Below the pieces are notes generated by a model. That model was not told the origin of the DNA. It saw nothing but the letters and a program-made list of their open reading frames with translations, and ran no database searches. DNA of 64,000 nt from Capillimicrobium parvum (GTDB taxonomy: Bacteria > Actinomycetota > Thermoleophilia > Solirubrobacterales > Solirubrobacteraceae). Position numbers and translations under genes: made by a program. Where the stretch lies: NCBI RefSeq assembly GCF_021172045.1, contig NZ_CP087164.1:2170001-2234000 (forward strand), written 5' to 3'. Within the stretch, counting starts at the first letter, position 1, and each line of letters begins with the position of its first letter. Shown here piece after piece: positions 1-7,250 of the stretch.

Positions 1-214
1 GGCACGTAGCCGCGCCGCGGGGCGAGCCGGTCTCCGTCGGGCCCGTCCCGTCTACGTGCGCGACGCGACGTTGCACGGCACTCCCATGCGAGCGCGCACG
101 CGCCAACTGGACGTGGCCGAACCGTCTCCAATACCCTGCACGGACGACTTCAAACGTGAAAAACGTTGGTTGGAGTCGCTAACGACCCACCCCGAATGAT
201 CCGATAACGCACTC
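1..214. other. Window edge; possible 3' end of an unidentified plus-strand gene
   Basis: The plus-strand frame from position 2 stays open from the window edge to a TGA at 197-199. It could be the tail of a gene cut by the edge, but I recognise no family and its third-position GC looks weaker than in neighbouring genes. An imperfect inverted repeat (CAAACGT at 151-157, ACGTTGG at 163-169) lies in a locally AT-richer patch. Nothing else is identifiable. Confidence 0.2.
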
Positions 215-349
215 ATGAAGACGATGACGCTCAAGGAGCTCGCCGAGCATCTTCAGGCGCTCAAGGCCTCCAGGGAGCAGGACCTGGACGAGTTTCTCAC
301 CGACCTCCTGGTCCACTCCTATCCGACGAAGACGATCCAGAACGCATGA
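215..349 (+). CDS. Possible 44-aa helical small protein, unknown function
   Basis: A short ORF from ATG 215 to TGA 347-349 encodes 44 residues beginning MKTMTLKELAEHLQALK. The middle is charged and likely helical (LKELAEHLQ, EQDLDEFLTDLL). No cysteines, membrane segment or known domain are visible. ATG 215 is the only normal start after the in-frame stop at 197-199. No good Shine-Dalgarno sequence precedes it. The composition looks more protein-like than random high-GC sequence, but one 44-codon frame is weak evidence. It is separated from gcvT by a GC-rich hairpin. Confidence 0.35.
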   Translation: MKTMTLKELAEHLQALKASREQDLDEFLTDLLVHSYPTKTIQNA

Positions 350-464
350 CGCGGCGGGCCATGCCCCCGATGGTGCGTCGCCCATAGGTCCCGCAGGGGC
401 CGCCAGTCGTCGGCACCGATAGCGCGGCCCGCCGGCCGTTGCGCTCGAGCCCGCCTACGCGTGA

Positions 465-483
465 GCCCCGGGGACCCCGGGGC
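465..483. terminator. GC-rich perfect palindrome, terminator-like hairpin
   Basis: GCCCCGGGG, one A, then CCCCGGGGC form a perfect palindrome that can fold as a 7-bp GCCCCGG/CCGGGGC stem with a 5-nt loop. There is no U-tract. It lies between the small ORF and gcvT, about 40 nt upstream of the gcvT -10 hexamer, so it could end upstream transcripts. A near-identical hairpin lies at 52752-52778. Confidence 0.4.
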
Positions 484-520
484 CGCTGACGGGCGCCGCG
501 GCGGCCGCCAGGGCCGCTGC

Positions 521-526
521 TAACGT
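521..526 (+). promoter_or_regulatory. Candidate -10 (TAACGT) of gcvT
   Basis: TAACGT matches the actinobacterial TANNNT -10 and ends 9 nt before the gcvT ATG, with no Shine-Dalgarno sequence between. This is the spacing expected of a leaderless mRNA. No clear -35 is visible. I see no glycine riboswitch core upstream. Confidence 0.4.
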
Positions 527-535
527 CCGCCGCCG

Positions 536-1633
536 ATGGGAGCCGCCCCCGACACCGCCCTGCGGCGCACGCCGCTGTTCGACCGCCACCGCGACGCCGG
601 CGCCCGGCTCGTCGCGTTCGCCGGCTGGGAGATGCCGGTCCAGTACGGCTCGGTCCGCGACGAGCACCTCGCCGTGCGCACGTCGGCGGGCGTGTTCGAC
701 GTCTCGCACATGGGCGAGATCGAGACCTCCGGCCCGCAGGCCACCGCGCTGCTGCAGCGCCTCGTCACCAACGACGTGGAGCGCGTGCCGGTCGGCGGCG
801 CGCAGTACGCGCTGCTGTGCCGCGAGGACGGCGGCGTCCTCGACGACCTCTTCTCCTACCGCCTCGAGCCCGACCGCTGGCTGACCGTCACCAACGCGGC
901 CAACCACGAGAGCGACCTCGCCTGGTTCCAGCGCCACGCCGAGGGCTTCGACGCCACGGTGGCCGACCGCGCCGCCGACTTCGCGATGCTCGCCGTCCAG
1001 GGCCCGCTGGCCCGGGAGATCACGGGCGCGGTCGCGGGCAGCCCGCTGCCGGCGCGCATGTCCCTGGGCGAGCGCCGCATCGCCGGGGCCGACGCCCTCG
1101 TCTGCGGCACCGGCTACACCGGCGAGGACGGGGTCGAGCTGCTGCTCGATCCCGCCGACGCGCCGCGCGTCTGGGACGAGCTCGTGCGCCGGGGCGCCCG
1201 GCCCGCCGGCCTCGCCGCACGCGACACCCTGCGCCTCGAGGTCTGCTTCCACCTGTACGGCAACGAGCTGGGCGAGGATCGCGGGCCGATCGAGGCCGGG
1301 CTCGGCTGGGCGTGCCGCGAGGACACCGGCTTCATCGGCGCCGATGCCGTGCGTGCGGTCCGCGGGGCGGGCCCGGCCGAGCGCCTCGTCGCCTTCACCG
1401 TCGACGAGGGCATCGCGCGCCAGGGCAACCCCATCGCGGGCGGCGGCGTGGTGACGAGCGGCACGATGTCGCCGTCGCTCGGCGTCGGGATCGGCATGGG
1501 GTACGTGCCCGCCGACCGGGCGGCCGAGGGCGCGCGCCTCGAGATCGACGTTCGCGGCAAGATGCGTCCCGCCACGGTGCGCGCCAAGCCGCTGTACCGC
1601 CGACCGGACCGATCGGAGACGACCCATGGCTGA
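536..1633 (+). CDS. gcvT: Aminomethyltransferase, glycine cleavage T protein
   Basis: This 365-aa protein has the usual GcvT length and architecture. It catalyses the tetrahydrofolate-dependent step of glycine cleavage, releasing ammonia from the aminomethyl-lipoyl arm of GcvH and forming methylene-THF in the cytoplasm. Visible family motifs are RTPLFDRHRDAGARLV-AFAGWEMPVQY at the N-terminus, DVSHMGE near residue 55, GGVLDDLF near residue 99 (it carries the conserved catalytic aspartate), GTGYTGEDGVE near 190 and a C-terminal GIGMGYV barrel motif. The 3' end overlaps gcvH by 8 nt, so the two are translationally coupled. gcvPA and gcvPB follow in the same locus, giving a complete T-H-P set without the shared L protein. 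Confidence 0.97.
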   Translation: MGAAPDTALRRTPLFDRHRDAGARLVAFAGWEMPVQYGSVRDEHLAVRTSAGVFDVSHMGEIETSGPQATALLQRLVTNDVERVPVGGAQYALLCREDGGVLDDLFSYRLEPDRWLTVTNAANHESDLAWFQRHAEGFDATVADRAADFAMLAVQGPLAREITGAVAGSPLPARMSLGERRIAGADALVCGTGYTGEDGVELLLDPADAPRVWDELVRRGARPAGLAARDTLRLEVCFHLYGNELGEDRGPIEAGLGWACREDTGFIGADAVRAVRGAGPAERLVAFTVDEGIARQGNPIAGGGVVTSGTMSPSLGVGIGMGYVPADRAAEGARLEIDVRGKMRPATVRAKPLYRRPDRSETTHG

Positions 1634-2012
1634 AGCCTCCTACCCTGACGACCTGCTCTACCACCCCGAGCATGACTGGGTGAGCCTCGACGGCGACACC
1701 GCCACGTTCGGCATCACCTGGTACGCCCAAGACGCGCTCGGGGAGGTCGTCTTCTTCGACCCGCCCGAGATCGGCTCGTCCGTCAAGAAGGACGACCCGT
1801 ACGCCGAGGTCGAGTCGGTCAAGGCGGTCTCGGACGTCATCGCTCCGCTGTCGGGCGAGATCGTCGAGGTCAACACCGCGCTCGGCGACGCGCCCGACGC
1901 GATCAACGACGACCCGTACGGCGCGGGCTGGCTCGTCAAGGTCAAGCTGTCCGATCCGGGCGAGACCGAGCAGCTGCTCGACCAGAAGACCTACACCTCG
2001 AGCCTGGGGTGA
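1626..2012 (+). CDS. gcvH: Glycine cleavage system H protein
   Basis: This 128-aa lipoyl carrier shuttles the aminomethyl intermediate from the P protein to the T protein. The lipoylation site is Lys66 in the motif ESVKAVSD. The surrounding YHPEHDWV (about residue 12) and GEVVFFDPPEIG segments are typical of the H-protein hammerhead fold. Length is normal. The start ATG lies inside the end of gcvT (8-nt overlap) and the stop overlaps the GTG of the next gene (GTGA), so T, H and the regulator are probably made from one mRNA. Confidence 0.97.
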   Translation: MAEASYPDDLLYHPEHDWVSLDGDTATFGITWYAQDALGEVVFFDPPEIGSSVKKDDPYAEVESVKAVSDVIAPLSGEIVEVNTALGDAPDAINDDPYGAGWLVKVKLSDPGETEQLLDQKTYTSSLG

Positions 2013-2686
2013 GCGCGCGCCCGCTCTACGAGCGGGTGGTCCACCGGCTGGAGGAGCTGATCCGCACCGAGGAGCTGCGGCCCGGCGACCGGCTGATGAC
2101 CGAACGCGAGCTCGCGACGAAGCTCGGGGTCAGCCGCACGTCGATCCGCCAGGCCCTCACGGCGCTGCGCGTCCGGGGGATCGTCGAGGTCCGCCACGGC
2201 GACGGCATCTACCTCGTGCAGGAGTCGAGCGACCTCGTCGGGACGCTCGCCGAGGGGCTCATCGCCAGTCACGCCCACCTGCCGGCGATCAACGAGGTGC
2301 GCGAGGCGGTCGAGCCGCGCGCGGCGCGCCTGGCCGCGCGGCGGCGCACCGGCGAGGACCTCGCCGCGATGCGCGCCGCGCTGGACTCGATGCGCGAGGA
2401 GATCGCGAAGGGCGAGCCGGGGTTGCGGGGTGACAGCGCGTTTCACCACGCGCTGATCGCCGCGGCGCACAACGAGGTGCTCAGCGCGATGTACGAGCAC
2501 CTGGCGCCCGGGCTGTCGCAGTCGTCGCAGGCGTCCCTGGTCCGTCCGGCGCAGCCGGAGCGCTCGTTGCGCGAGCACGAGCAGGTGCTCGAGACGATCG
2601 AGCGCGCCGACGAGGAGGGCGCGGAGCTGGCGATGCGCCTCCACGTGCGCGACTTCTCGGACCTCGAGATGGTCGACCACGATTGA
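2009..2686 (+). CDS. FadR-type (FCD) GntR transcriptional regulator
   Basis: This 225-aa protein has an N-terminal GntR winged helix (about residues 5-72, including TERELATKLGVSRTSIRQAL) and an all-helical FCD ligand-binding domain (about 95-215). The FCD domain keeps candidate metal/ligand residues in GDSAFHHALIAAAHN and a late histidine in MRLHVRDF. It starts with GTG overlapping the gcvH stop by 4 nt and ends 68 nt before gcvPA. A gene of this class embedded in the gcv cluster is a likely local regulator that senses glycine, serine or another small organic acid; the ligand is inferred. The inverted repeat at the gcvPA promoter is its most obvious candidate operator. Confidence 0.88.
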   Translation: MSARPLYERVVHRLEELIRTEELRPGDRLMTERELATKLGVSRTSIRQALTALRVRGIVEVRHGDGIYLVQESSDLVGTLAEGLIASHAHLPAINEVREAVEPRAARLAARRRTGEDLAAMRAALDSMREEIAKGEPGLRGDSAFHHALIAAAHNEVLSAMYEHLAPGLSQSSQASLVRPAQPERSLREHEQVLETIERADEEGAELAMRLHVRDFSDLEMVDHD

Positions 2687-2710
2687 AGGCCGGCTGGTCC
2701 GTCGGGCAGG

Positions 2711-2751
2711 GTGGATAGGATTGGTCCATCCACTGGGAGGGTGGCTGGACC
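2711..2751 (+). promoter_or_regulatory. gcvPA promoter with overlapping inverted repeats (operator or leader switch)
   Basis: TAGGAT at 2716-2721 fits a TANNNT -10. Directly after it lies an imperfect inverted repeat, GGTCCATCCAC (2723-2733) and GTGGCTGGACC (2741-2751), with 10 of 11 pairs and a 7-nt spacer TGGGAGG that contains purine-rich, Shine-Dalgarno-like bases. A second repeat, GTGGAT (2711-2716) with ATCCAC (2728-2733), shares the 2728-2733 segment, so the two stems exclude each other. It could be the operator of the adjacent GntR protein or a leader RNA switch. Confidence 0.5.
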
Positions 2752-2754
2752 TCA

Positions 2755-4158
2755 ATGAGCACATACACCGCCATCACCGACGCCGACCGCGAAGCGATGC
2801 TCGCCGCGATCGGCCTCGCAGACACCGACGAGCTGTTCGCGGCGATCCCCGCGGCGCTGCGGCTGGGCCGCCCGCTCGACCTGCCGCCCGGCCAGCCCGA
2901 GCAGGACGTCTATGCCCACCTGCGCGAGCTGGCCGCGCGCAACGTCAGCGCCGAGGACGAGATCACGTTCCTCGGCGGCGGGATGTACGACCACTACGTC
3001 CCGGCGCTCATCGACATGCTGATGTCGCGCTCGGAGTTCCTGACCCCGTACACGCCGTATCAGCCCGAGGTGTCGCAGGGCGGTCTGCAGGTGATGTTCG
3101 AGTACCAGACCGCGATCTCCGAGCTGACCGCGCTGCCGGTCGCCAACGCGTCCGTCTACGAGGGGCCGAGCGCGCTCGCCTCCGCCGGCTACCTCGCCAA
3201 GCTCGTCAACGGGCGTCCGCGCCTCGTGGTCTCCGCCGGCGTGCATCCCCACGCCATCGAGACGCTGCGCACCTACGCGCAGGGCTTCGGCGCGGAGGTC
3301 GTGGAGGTCGCGCTGCGCGACGGCGCGACCGACCTCGACGCCTGGCGCGCGGCGATCGACGACGAGACCGGCGCGGTGTTCTTCGCGAACCCGAACTTCC
3401 TCGGCGCCGTCGAGGACGCCGAGGCGCTGGCCGCGGCGGCCGGCGGCGGCACGGGCGACGAGCGCTCGCGCCCCGTGGTGATCGCCTCGTATGACCCGAT
3501 CACGCTCGGCATCCTCAAGCCGCCGGGCGAGTGCGGCGTCGACGTCTGCGTCGGGGAGGGCCAGCCGCTCGGCAACCGGCTCGACTTCGGCGGCCCCTCG
3601 TTCGGCTTCTTCGCCGCCACCGAGGCGTACCTGCGGCGGATGCCCGGGCGCATCGCCGGTGAGACCGTGGACGCGGACGGGCGGCGCGGCTTCGTGCTGA
3701 CGCTGCAGACGCGCGAGCAGCACATCCGCCGCGAGAAGGCGACCTCGAACATCTGCACCGCCCAGGCGCTCAACGCGCTCGGCGGCGTGGTGTACCTCGC
3801 GTGGCTGGGCCGCCGGGGGATCGTCGAGCTCGGCGAGCTGCTGCTGCAGCGCACGCACTACGCGCGCGAGGCGCTGTGCGCGATCGACGGGGTCGAGCCG
3901 CTGCACCGCCGGCCGGTGATCCGCGAGTTCGCGGTGACGCTGCCGGAGTGGGCGCCGGTGGACGACGTCGTCGAGCGCTGTGCGGCGGAGGGGGTCAACC
4001 CCGGCCTGGCGCTGCCCGAGCACAACGGACTGCTGGTGGCGATCACCGAGCAGCGCTCGCGGGCCGACATCGACCGGCTGGCCGCGGTGCTGGCCGACGC
4101 GGTGGCCGAGCAGGCGGGCAAGCGCGAGATGACGGGAGCGTCCAATGGCCGCCACTGA
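2755..4158 (+). CDS. gcvPA: Glycine dehydrogenase (decarboxylating) subunit 1, P-protein alpha
   Basis: This 467-aa protein is the N-terminal half of the split-type P protein. With subunit 2 it decarboxylates glycine on PLP and passes the aminomethyl group to lipoyl-GcvH. Family motifs include YTAITDADREAMLAAIG at the start, FLGGGMYDHYVPA (about 70), YTPYQPEVSQGGLQVMFEYQT (about 100-120), ASVYEGPSAL and CVGEGQPLGNRLDFGGPSFGF. Length is typical of the two-subunit enzymes. It has its own candidate promoter after the GntR gene and overlaps gcvPB by 14 nt, consistent with 1:1 synthesis. Confidence 0.96.
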   Translation: MSTYTAITDADREAMLAAIGLADTDELFAAIPAALRLGRPLDLPPGQPEQDVYAHLRELAARNVSAEDEITFLGGGMYDHYVPALIDMLMSRSEFLTPYTPYQPEVSQGGLQVMFEYQTAISELTALPVANASVYEGPSALASAGYLAKLVNGRPRLVVSAGVHPHAIETLRTYAQGFGAEVVEVALRDGATDLDAWRAAIDDETGAVFFANPNFLGAVEDAEALAAAAGGGTGDERSRPVVIASYDPITLGILKPPGECGVDVCVGEGQPLGNRLDFGGPSFGFFAATEAYLRRMPGRIAGETVDADGRRGFVLTLQTREQHIRREKATSNICTAQALNALGGVVYLAWLGRRGIVELGELLLQRTHYAREALCAIDGVEPLHRRPVIREFAVTLPEWAPVDDVVERCAAEGVNPGLALPEHNGLLVAITEQRSRADIDRLAAVLADAVAEQAGKREMTGASNGRH

Positions 4159-5629
4159 GACGCCGCTGCAGGGCGAGACGATCGAGACCATCTACGAGAA
4201 GGGGGCGCCCGGACGGCGCGCGTTCGTCGCGCCGGAGCTCGACGTGCCGCAGGTCGACGGACTGCTCCCGGACGAGCTGCGCCGCGCCGAGGGACCGCGG
4301 CTGCCCGAGCTCTCCGAGCCGGAGATCGTCCGCCACTACGTCCGGCTGTCGAAGCGCAACTTCGACCTCGACTCGGGCTTCTACCCGCTCGGCTCGTGCA
4401 CGATGAAGCACAACCCGCGCCTGCACGAGCGGGTCGCGGCCCTGCCCGGGCATGCGCGGCTGCATCCGTTCCAGCACCCGAAGCGGGCGCAGGGCGCGCT
4501 CGAGCTGATGTGGAACCTCGAGCGGGCGCTGGGCGAGATCAGCGGGCTGCCGCACGTGTCGCTGCAGCCGAGCGCCGGCTCGCACGGCGAGCTGGCCGGC
4601 GTCCTGCTGGCCAAGGCCTACCACGCCGACCGGGGTGAGACGCGGACCAAGGTGCTCACGCCCGACACCGCGCACGGGACGAACCCGGCGACGGTGACGA
4701 TGGCCGGGCTCGAGGTGGTCAAGGTCGGCACGAACGCCGACGGGGGCGTCGACCTCGACGACCTGCGCGCGAAGGCCGGCGAGGACGTCGCGTGCCTCAT
4801 GCTGACGAACCCGAACACGCTCGGGGTCTTCGACGCGAACATCGAGGAGATCGCCCGCATCGTCCACGACGTCGGCGCCGTCCTCTACTACGACGGCGCG
4901 AACCTCAACGCGATCATGGGCATCACCCGGCCGGGCGACATGGGCTTCGACATCGTGCACTTCAACCTGCACAAGTCGTTCACCCAGCCGCACGGCGGCG
5001 GCGGGCCGGGGTCGGGGCCGATCGCGGTCTCCGAGCGCATGGAGCCCTACCTCATGAACCCGCGGATCGTGCGCGACGACGACGGGTCGTTCGATCTGCG
5101 CGACGTCAGCGAGAAGTCGATCGGGCGCCTGCGCGGCTTCCAGGGCAACTACGGCTGCTTCGTGCGCTCCTACGCGTACATCCGCTCGCTGGGCGCCGAG
5201 GGCCTGAAGGACGCCAGCGTCAGCGCGGTCCTCAACGCGAACTACCTGCTCGCCCGGCTCGGCGACGTCGCCGAGCACCTGCCGCTCGCCTACGGGCGGC
5301 TGTGCATGCACGAGTTCGTCCTGTCCGGCGCGCCGATGAAGCGCGAGCTCGGCATCAAGACCCTCGACCTCGCCAAGCGCCTGCTCGACCACGGCTACCA
5401 CCCGCCGACGGTGTACTTCCCGCTGCTCGTCGACGAGGCGCTGCTCATCGAGCCCACGGAGACCGAGACGCGCGAGACGCTCGACGGGTTCGCCGACGCG
5501 ATCAAGACCATCCTGGCCGAGGCGGCCGAGGATCCGGAGATCGCCCGCACCGCGCCGCACACCACGCCGGTCCGCCGCCTCGACGAGGCCGGCGCGGCGA
5601 AGCGGCCCGTCATCCGCCAGCCGATGTAG
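4145..5629 (+). CDS. gcvPB: Glycine dehydrogenase (decarboxylating) subunit 2, P-protein beta
   Basis: This 494-aa protein is the PLP-binding half of the split P protein. The Schiff-base lysine is Lys277 in HFNLHKSF, preceded by ANLNAIMGITRPGDMGFD and followed by the glycine-rich PHGGGGPGSGP loop. FYPLGSCTMKHNPR (about 80-91) and SLQPSAGSHGELAG are strongly conserved family segments. It is the last gene of the gcv locus. It is convergent with the manganese catalase gene, and a 16-bp-armed hairpin sits between the two stops and may terminate transcription. Confidence 0.97.
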   Translation: MAATETPLQGETIETIYEKGAPGRRAFVAPELDVPQVDGLLPDELRRAEGPRLPELSEPEIVRHYVRLSKRNFDLDSGFYPLGSCTMKHNPRLHERVAALPGHARLHPFQHPKRAQGALELMWNLERALGEISGLPHVSLQPSAGSHGELAGVLLAKAYHADRGETRTKVLTPDTAHGTNPATVTMAGLEVVKVGTNADGGVDLDDLRAKAGEDVACLMLTNPNTLGVFDANIEEIARIVHDVGAVLYYDGANLNAIMGITRPGDMGFDIVHFNLHKSFTQPHGGGGPGSGPIAVSERMEPYLMNPRIVRDDDGSFDLRDVSEKSIGRLRGFQGNYGCFVRSYAYIRSLGAEGLKDASVSAVLNANYLLARLGDVAEHLPLAYGRLCMHEFVLSGAPMKRELGIKTLDLAKRLLDHGYHPPTVYFPLLVDEALLIEPTETETRETLDGFADAIKTILAEAAEDPEIARTAPHTTPVRRLDEAGAAKRPVIRQPM

Positions 5630-5660
5630 CGCGCCCGGGCCGCCTAGCCCGCCCGGGCCG

Positions 5661-5709
5661 CCGAGCGTCGAGTTCCTCAGCCTGAGCCGCAGGAACTCGA
5701 CGCTCGATG
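5661..5709. repeat. Dispersed palindromic repeat, copy 1
   Basis: A 49-bp element between the convergent gcvPB and catalase genes contains perfect 16-bp arms (5662-5677 and 5691-5706; core GAGCGTCGAGTTCCT) around a 13-nt spacer that itself contains CTCAG-C-CTGAG. A second copy at 35383-35431 aligns over 49 bp without gaps with about nine mismatches. This resembles a REP/small palindromic repeat. It may also act as a bidirectional terminator here. Confidence 0.65.
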
Positions 5710-5725
5710 CCGGAATGCGCGGGCG

Positions 5726-6670
5726 CTACGAGGGCGTGACCTTGTCGGTCAGCTTCGCGAAGCGGCCCTTGCCGTTGGCGACCTCGCCCAGCGGCTCGTC
5801 GGGCAGCCCGGCCGCCTTGCGCAGCTTGTCGGCGATCTCGTGGATCTCCTGCGGCGCGTAGCCCGGTGCGAACACGTCGGTCTGCTCCGGCAGGTCGTGC
5901 GGCGGGAAGCCCTCCGGGGCCTGGTCGACGACCGTGAGCTCCTCGCCCGTCTCCGGGTGCGGCCCGTTGAAGACCGCCACGATCTCCTGGTAGTCGCTCG
6001 GCGAGAAGCGATACAGCTTCAGGTGGTCGCCGCGCTTGATGTGCGGCTGGCACTCGGGGATCTTGTCGGTCGGGATGCGCGGGGACGGGAACAGCTTCAT
6101 CAGGTTCGCGCCCGTCAGGTTCTCGACCGCGCGGGCATAGGCGACCTGGTGGACGCCGCCGCGGACGAGCAGGTAGCCGGTCAGCGCACGCGCCGCCGGG
6201 TGATCGCTCATCTGGTAGACCTTGAGCTTGTTGTTGCGGGCGCCGGTCTCGAGGAAGAAGTTGTGGACCAGGTCCTCGATGAGGTCGCCCGACGAGAACA
6301 CGTAGTCGCCGTTCCAGGGCTTGCCCATCGAGTCCTGCGGGAACGCGCCCTTGCCGCCCGCGATGAAGTGCTGCGTGTTGCGGACGTCCTTGGCGTCGTC
6401 GAGCGATGCGCCGGTCAGCATCGTGTTGATCGCCGTCGCCACGAGCTCGATGTGGCCGTACTCCTCGGCGGCGATGTTCGAGATCAGGTCGAAGAACGGC
6501 CGCGCGCCCTGGCGGTCGCGGAAGTTGAACGACTGGAACGTGTAGTTCATCAGCGTCGACATCTCGCCGTACTTGCCGCCCATCAGCTCCTGGACGGCCG
6601 CGGCGCCGTTGGGATCGGGATCCGACGGCGGGGGCATCTCGGTGAGCAGACGGTCGATGCGAAGGATCAC
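5726..6670 (-). CDS. Manganese (non-heme) catalase
   Basis: This 314-aa ferritin-like four-helix protein disproportionates hydrogen peroxide at a dimanganese site. All five ligands can be placed by comparison with the Lactobacillus plantarum enzyme family: Glu36 (YGEMSTL), Glu70 and His73 (AAEEYGHIE), Glu141 (FFLETGARNN) and His174 (RGGVHQVAY). The GTG start at 6670 is supported by GAGGAGG 8 nt upstream, one of the few strong Shine-Dalgarno sites here. The gene is preceded by a SigB/SigF-like promoter and an AT-rich palindrome, consistent with stress induction. It follows a DUF1360 gene on the same strand. Confidence 0.95.
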   Translation of the reverse strand: MILRIDRLLTEMPPPSDPDPNGAAAVQELMGGKYGEMSTLMNYTFQSFNFRDRQGARPFFDLISNIAAEEYGHIELVATAINTMLTGASLDDAKDVRNTQHFIAGGKGAFPQDSMGKPWNGDYVFSSGDLIEDLVHNFFLETGARNNKLKVYQMSDHPAARALTGYLLVRGGVHQVAYARAVENLTGANLMKLFPSPRIPTDKIPECQPHIKRGDHLKLYRFSPSDYQEIVAVFNGPHPETGEELTVVDQAPEGFPPHDLPEQTDVFAPGYAPQEIHEIADKLRKAAGLPDEPLGEVANGKGRFAKLTDKVTPS

Positions 6671-6687
6671 GGGGGCCCTCCTCAGGG

Positions 6688-6703
6688 GGAATTGAACAAT
6701 TCC
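6688..6703. promoter_or_regulatory. AT-rich palindrome in the catalase leader, operator candidate
   Basis: On the minus strand GGAATTG-TT-CAATTCC gives 7-bp perfect arms around 2 nt, starting almost at the predicted transcription start and ending 5' of the Shine-Dalgarno. An AT-rich dyad in such GC-rich DNA, upstream of a peroxide-degrading enzyme, looks like a repressor site. Which regulator binds it is unknown. Confidence 0.45.
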
Positions 6704-6711
6704 AATCGCGG

Positions 6712-7200
6712 CTACCCGGCCCGCAGCGTCTGAACCCGCTGATCGCGGCGGGCGGCGGCATCGTCGGCCTCCGTACACAGGAGGGTGAACCCGGACTGCA
6801 GCCAGTCGTTGACGGCCGACGTCGCCAGGACCGCGGTGACGACGCGCGACTCGCGCGGCCGCGCCACCCGCAGCGCGACGAGGCCGAGCGAGCTCCACGC
6901 GCCCAGGCAGCGTGTGCACGTCAGCAGCTCCCCGATCGCGTAGCGCAGGCCGCTGCCCTTCGGCTCGCGGCTCGGCTCGTCGACGAACGGCGCCCGGACC
7001 CAGCTCTCGACCTTCTCCTTGGCCACGAGCTTGCTCAGCGTGAAGGCCGCCAGCCCCAGCGGCGCCAGCTCGGCGGCGCGGACCGGCTCGACGCCTCGGT
7101 CGCGCGCCGCGAGGACGACCGTGCCGAGCAGGGCGCCGTACGTGGCGCTCAGCGTGGCGTAGTCGATCGGCTTGGTCGGCGTGTGGTGGACGGGACGCAC
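6712..7200 (-). CDS. DUF1360 family membrane-associated protein
   Basis: The reading frame encodes about 162 aa. Its diagnostic part is the DUF1360 core: a hydrophobic helix (YGALLGTVVLAARDRG), LAAFTLSKLVAKEKVESWVRAPF, then the cysteine motif LLTCTRCLGAWSSL (CxxCxGxW), followed by a second hydrophobic stretch. The function of the family is unknown; members are small and probably membrane-anchored. The GTG at 7200 is my choice because it is the last normal start before the conserved core. The start is uncertain, since the frame stays open upstream into the next gene. It shares strand with the catalase, and the related spore/stress genes of other bacteria make a stress role plausible but unproven. 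Confidence 0.7.
   Translation of the reverse strand: MRPVHHTPTKPIDYATLSATYGALLGTVVLAARDRGVEPVRAAELAPLGLAAFTLSKLVAKEKVESWVRAPFVDEPSREPKGSGLRYAIGELLTCTRCLGAWSSLGLVALRVARPRESRVVTAVLATSAVNDWLQSGFTLLCTEADDAAARRDQRVQTLRAG
6713..6736 (-). promoter_or_regulatory. SigB/SigF-type promoter of the manganese catalase
   Basis: On the minus strand GGTTC (6736-6732), 14 nt, then GGGTA (6717-6713) matches the GNTT(T)-N14-16-GGGTA consensus of SigB/SigF-class sigma factors. The expected start near 6705 leaves a leader of roughly 35 nt that contains the palindrome and the Shine-Dalgarno. The -10 overlaps the stop codon of the upstream DUF1360 gene. A sigma factor of this class is encoded at 23453-24238. Confidence 0.55.
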
Positions 7201-7250
7201 GTCCGGTGCGGCGTACCCGGTCTGCGGAAGCTCATGCGCCGCGCCGGCCG

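Noticed and set aside
350-535. Glycine riboswitch upstream of gcvT
   Set aside because: No paired glycine aptamer cores are visible; the region holds only a GC hairpin and a -10-like hexamer next to the start.
2752-4191. A 479-codon minus-strand frame opposite gcvPA
   Set aside because: Low-complexity composition and full overlap with an unmistakable glycine dehydrogenase subunit; rejected as a shadow frame.
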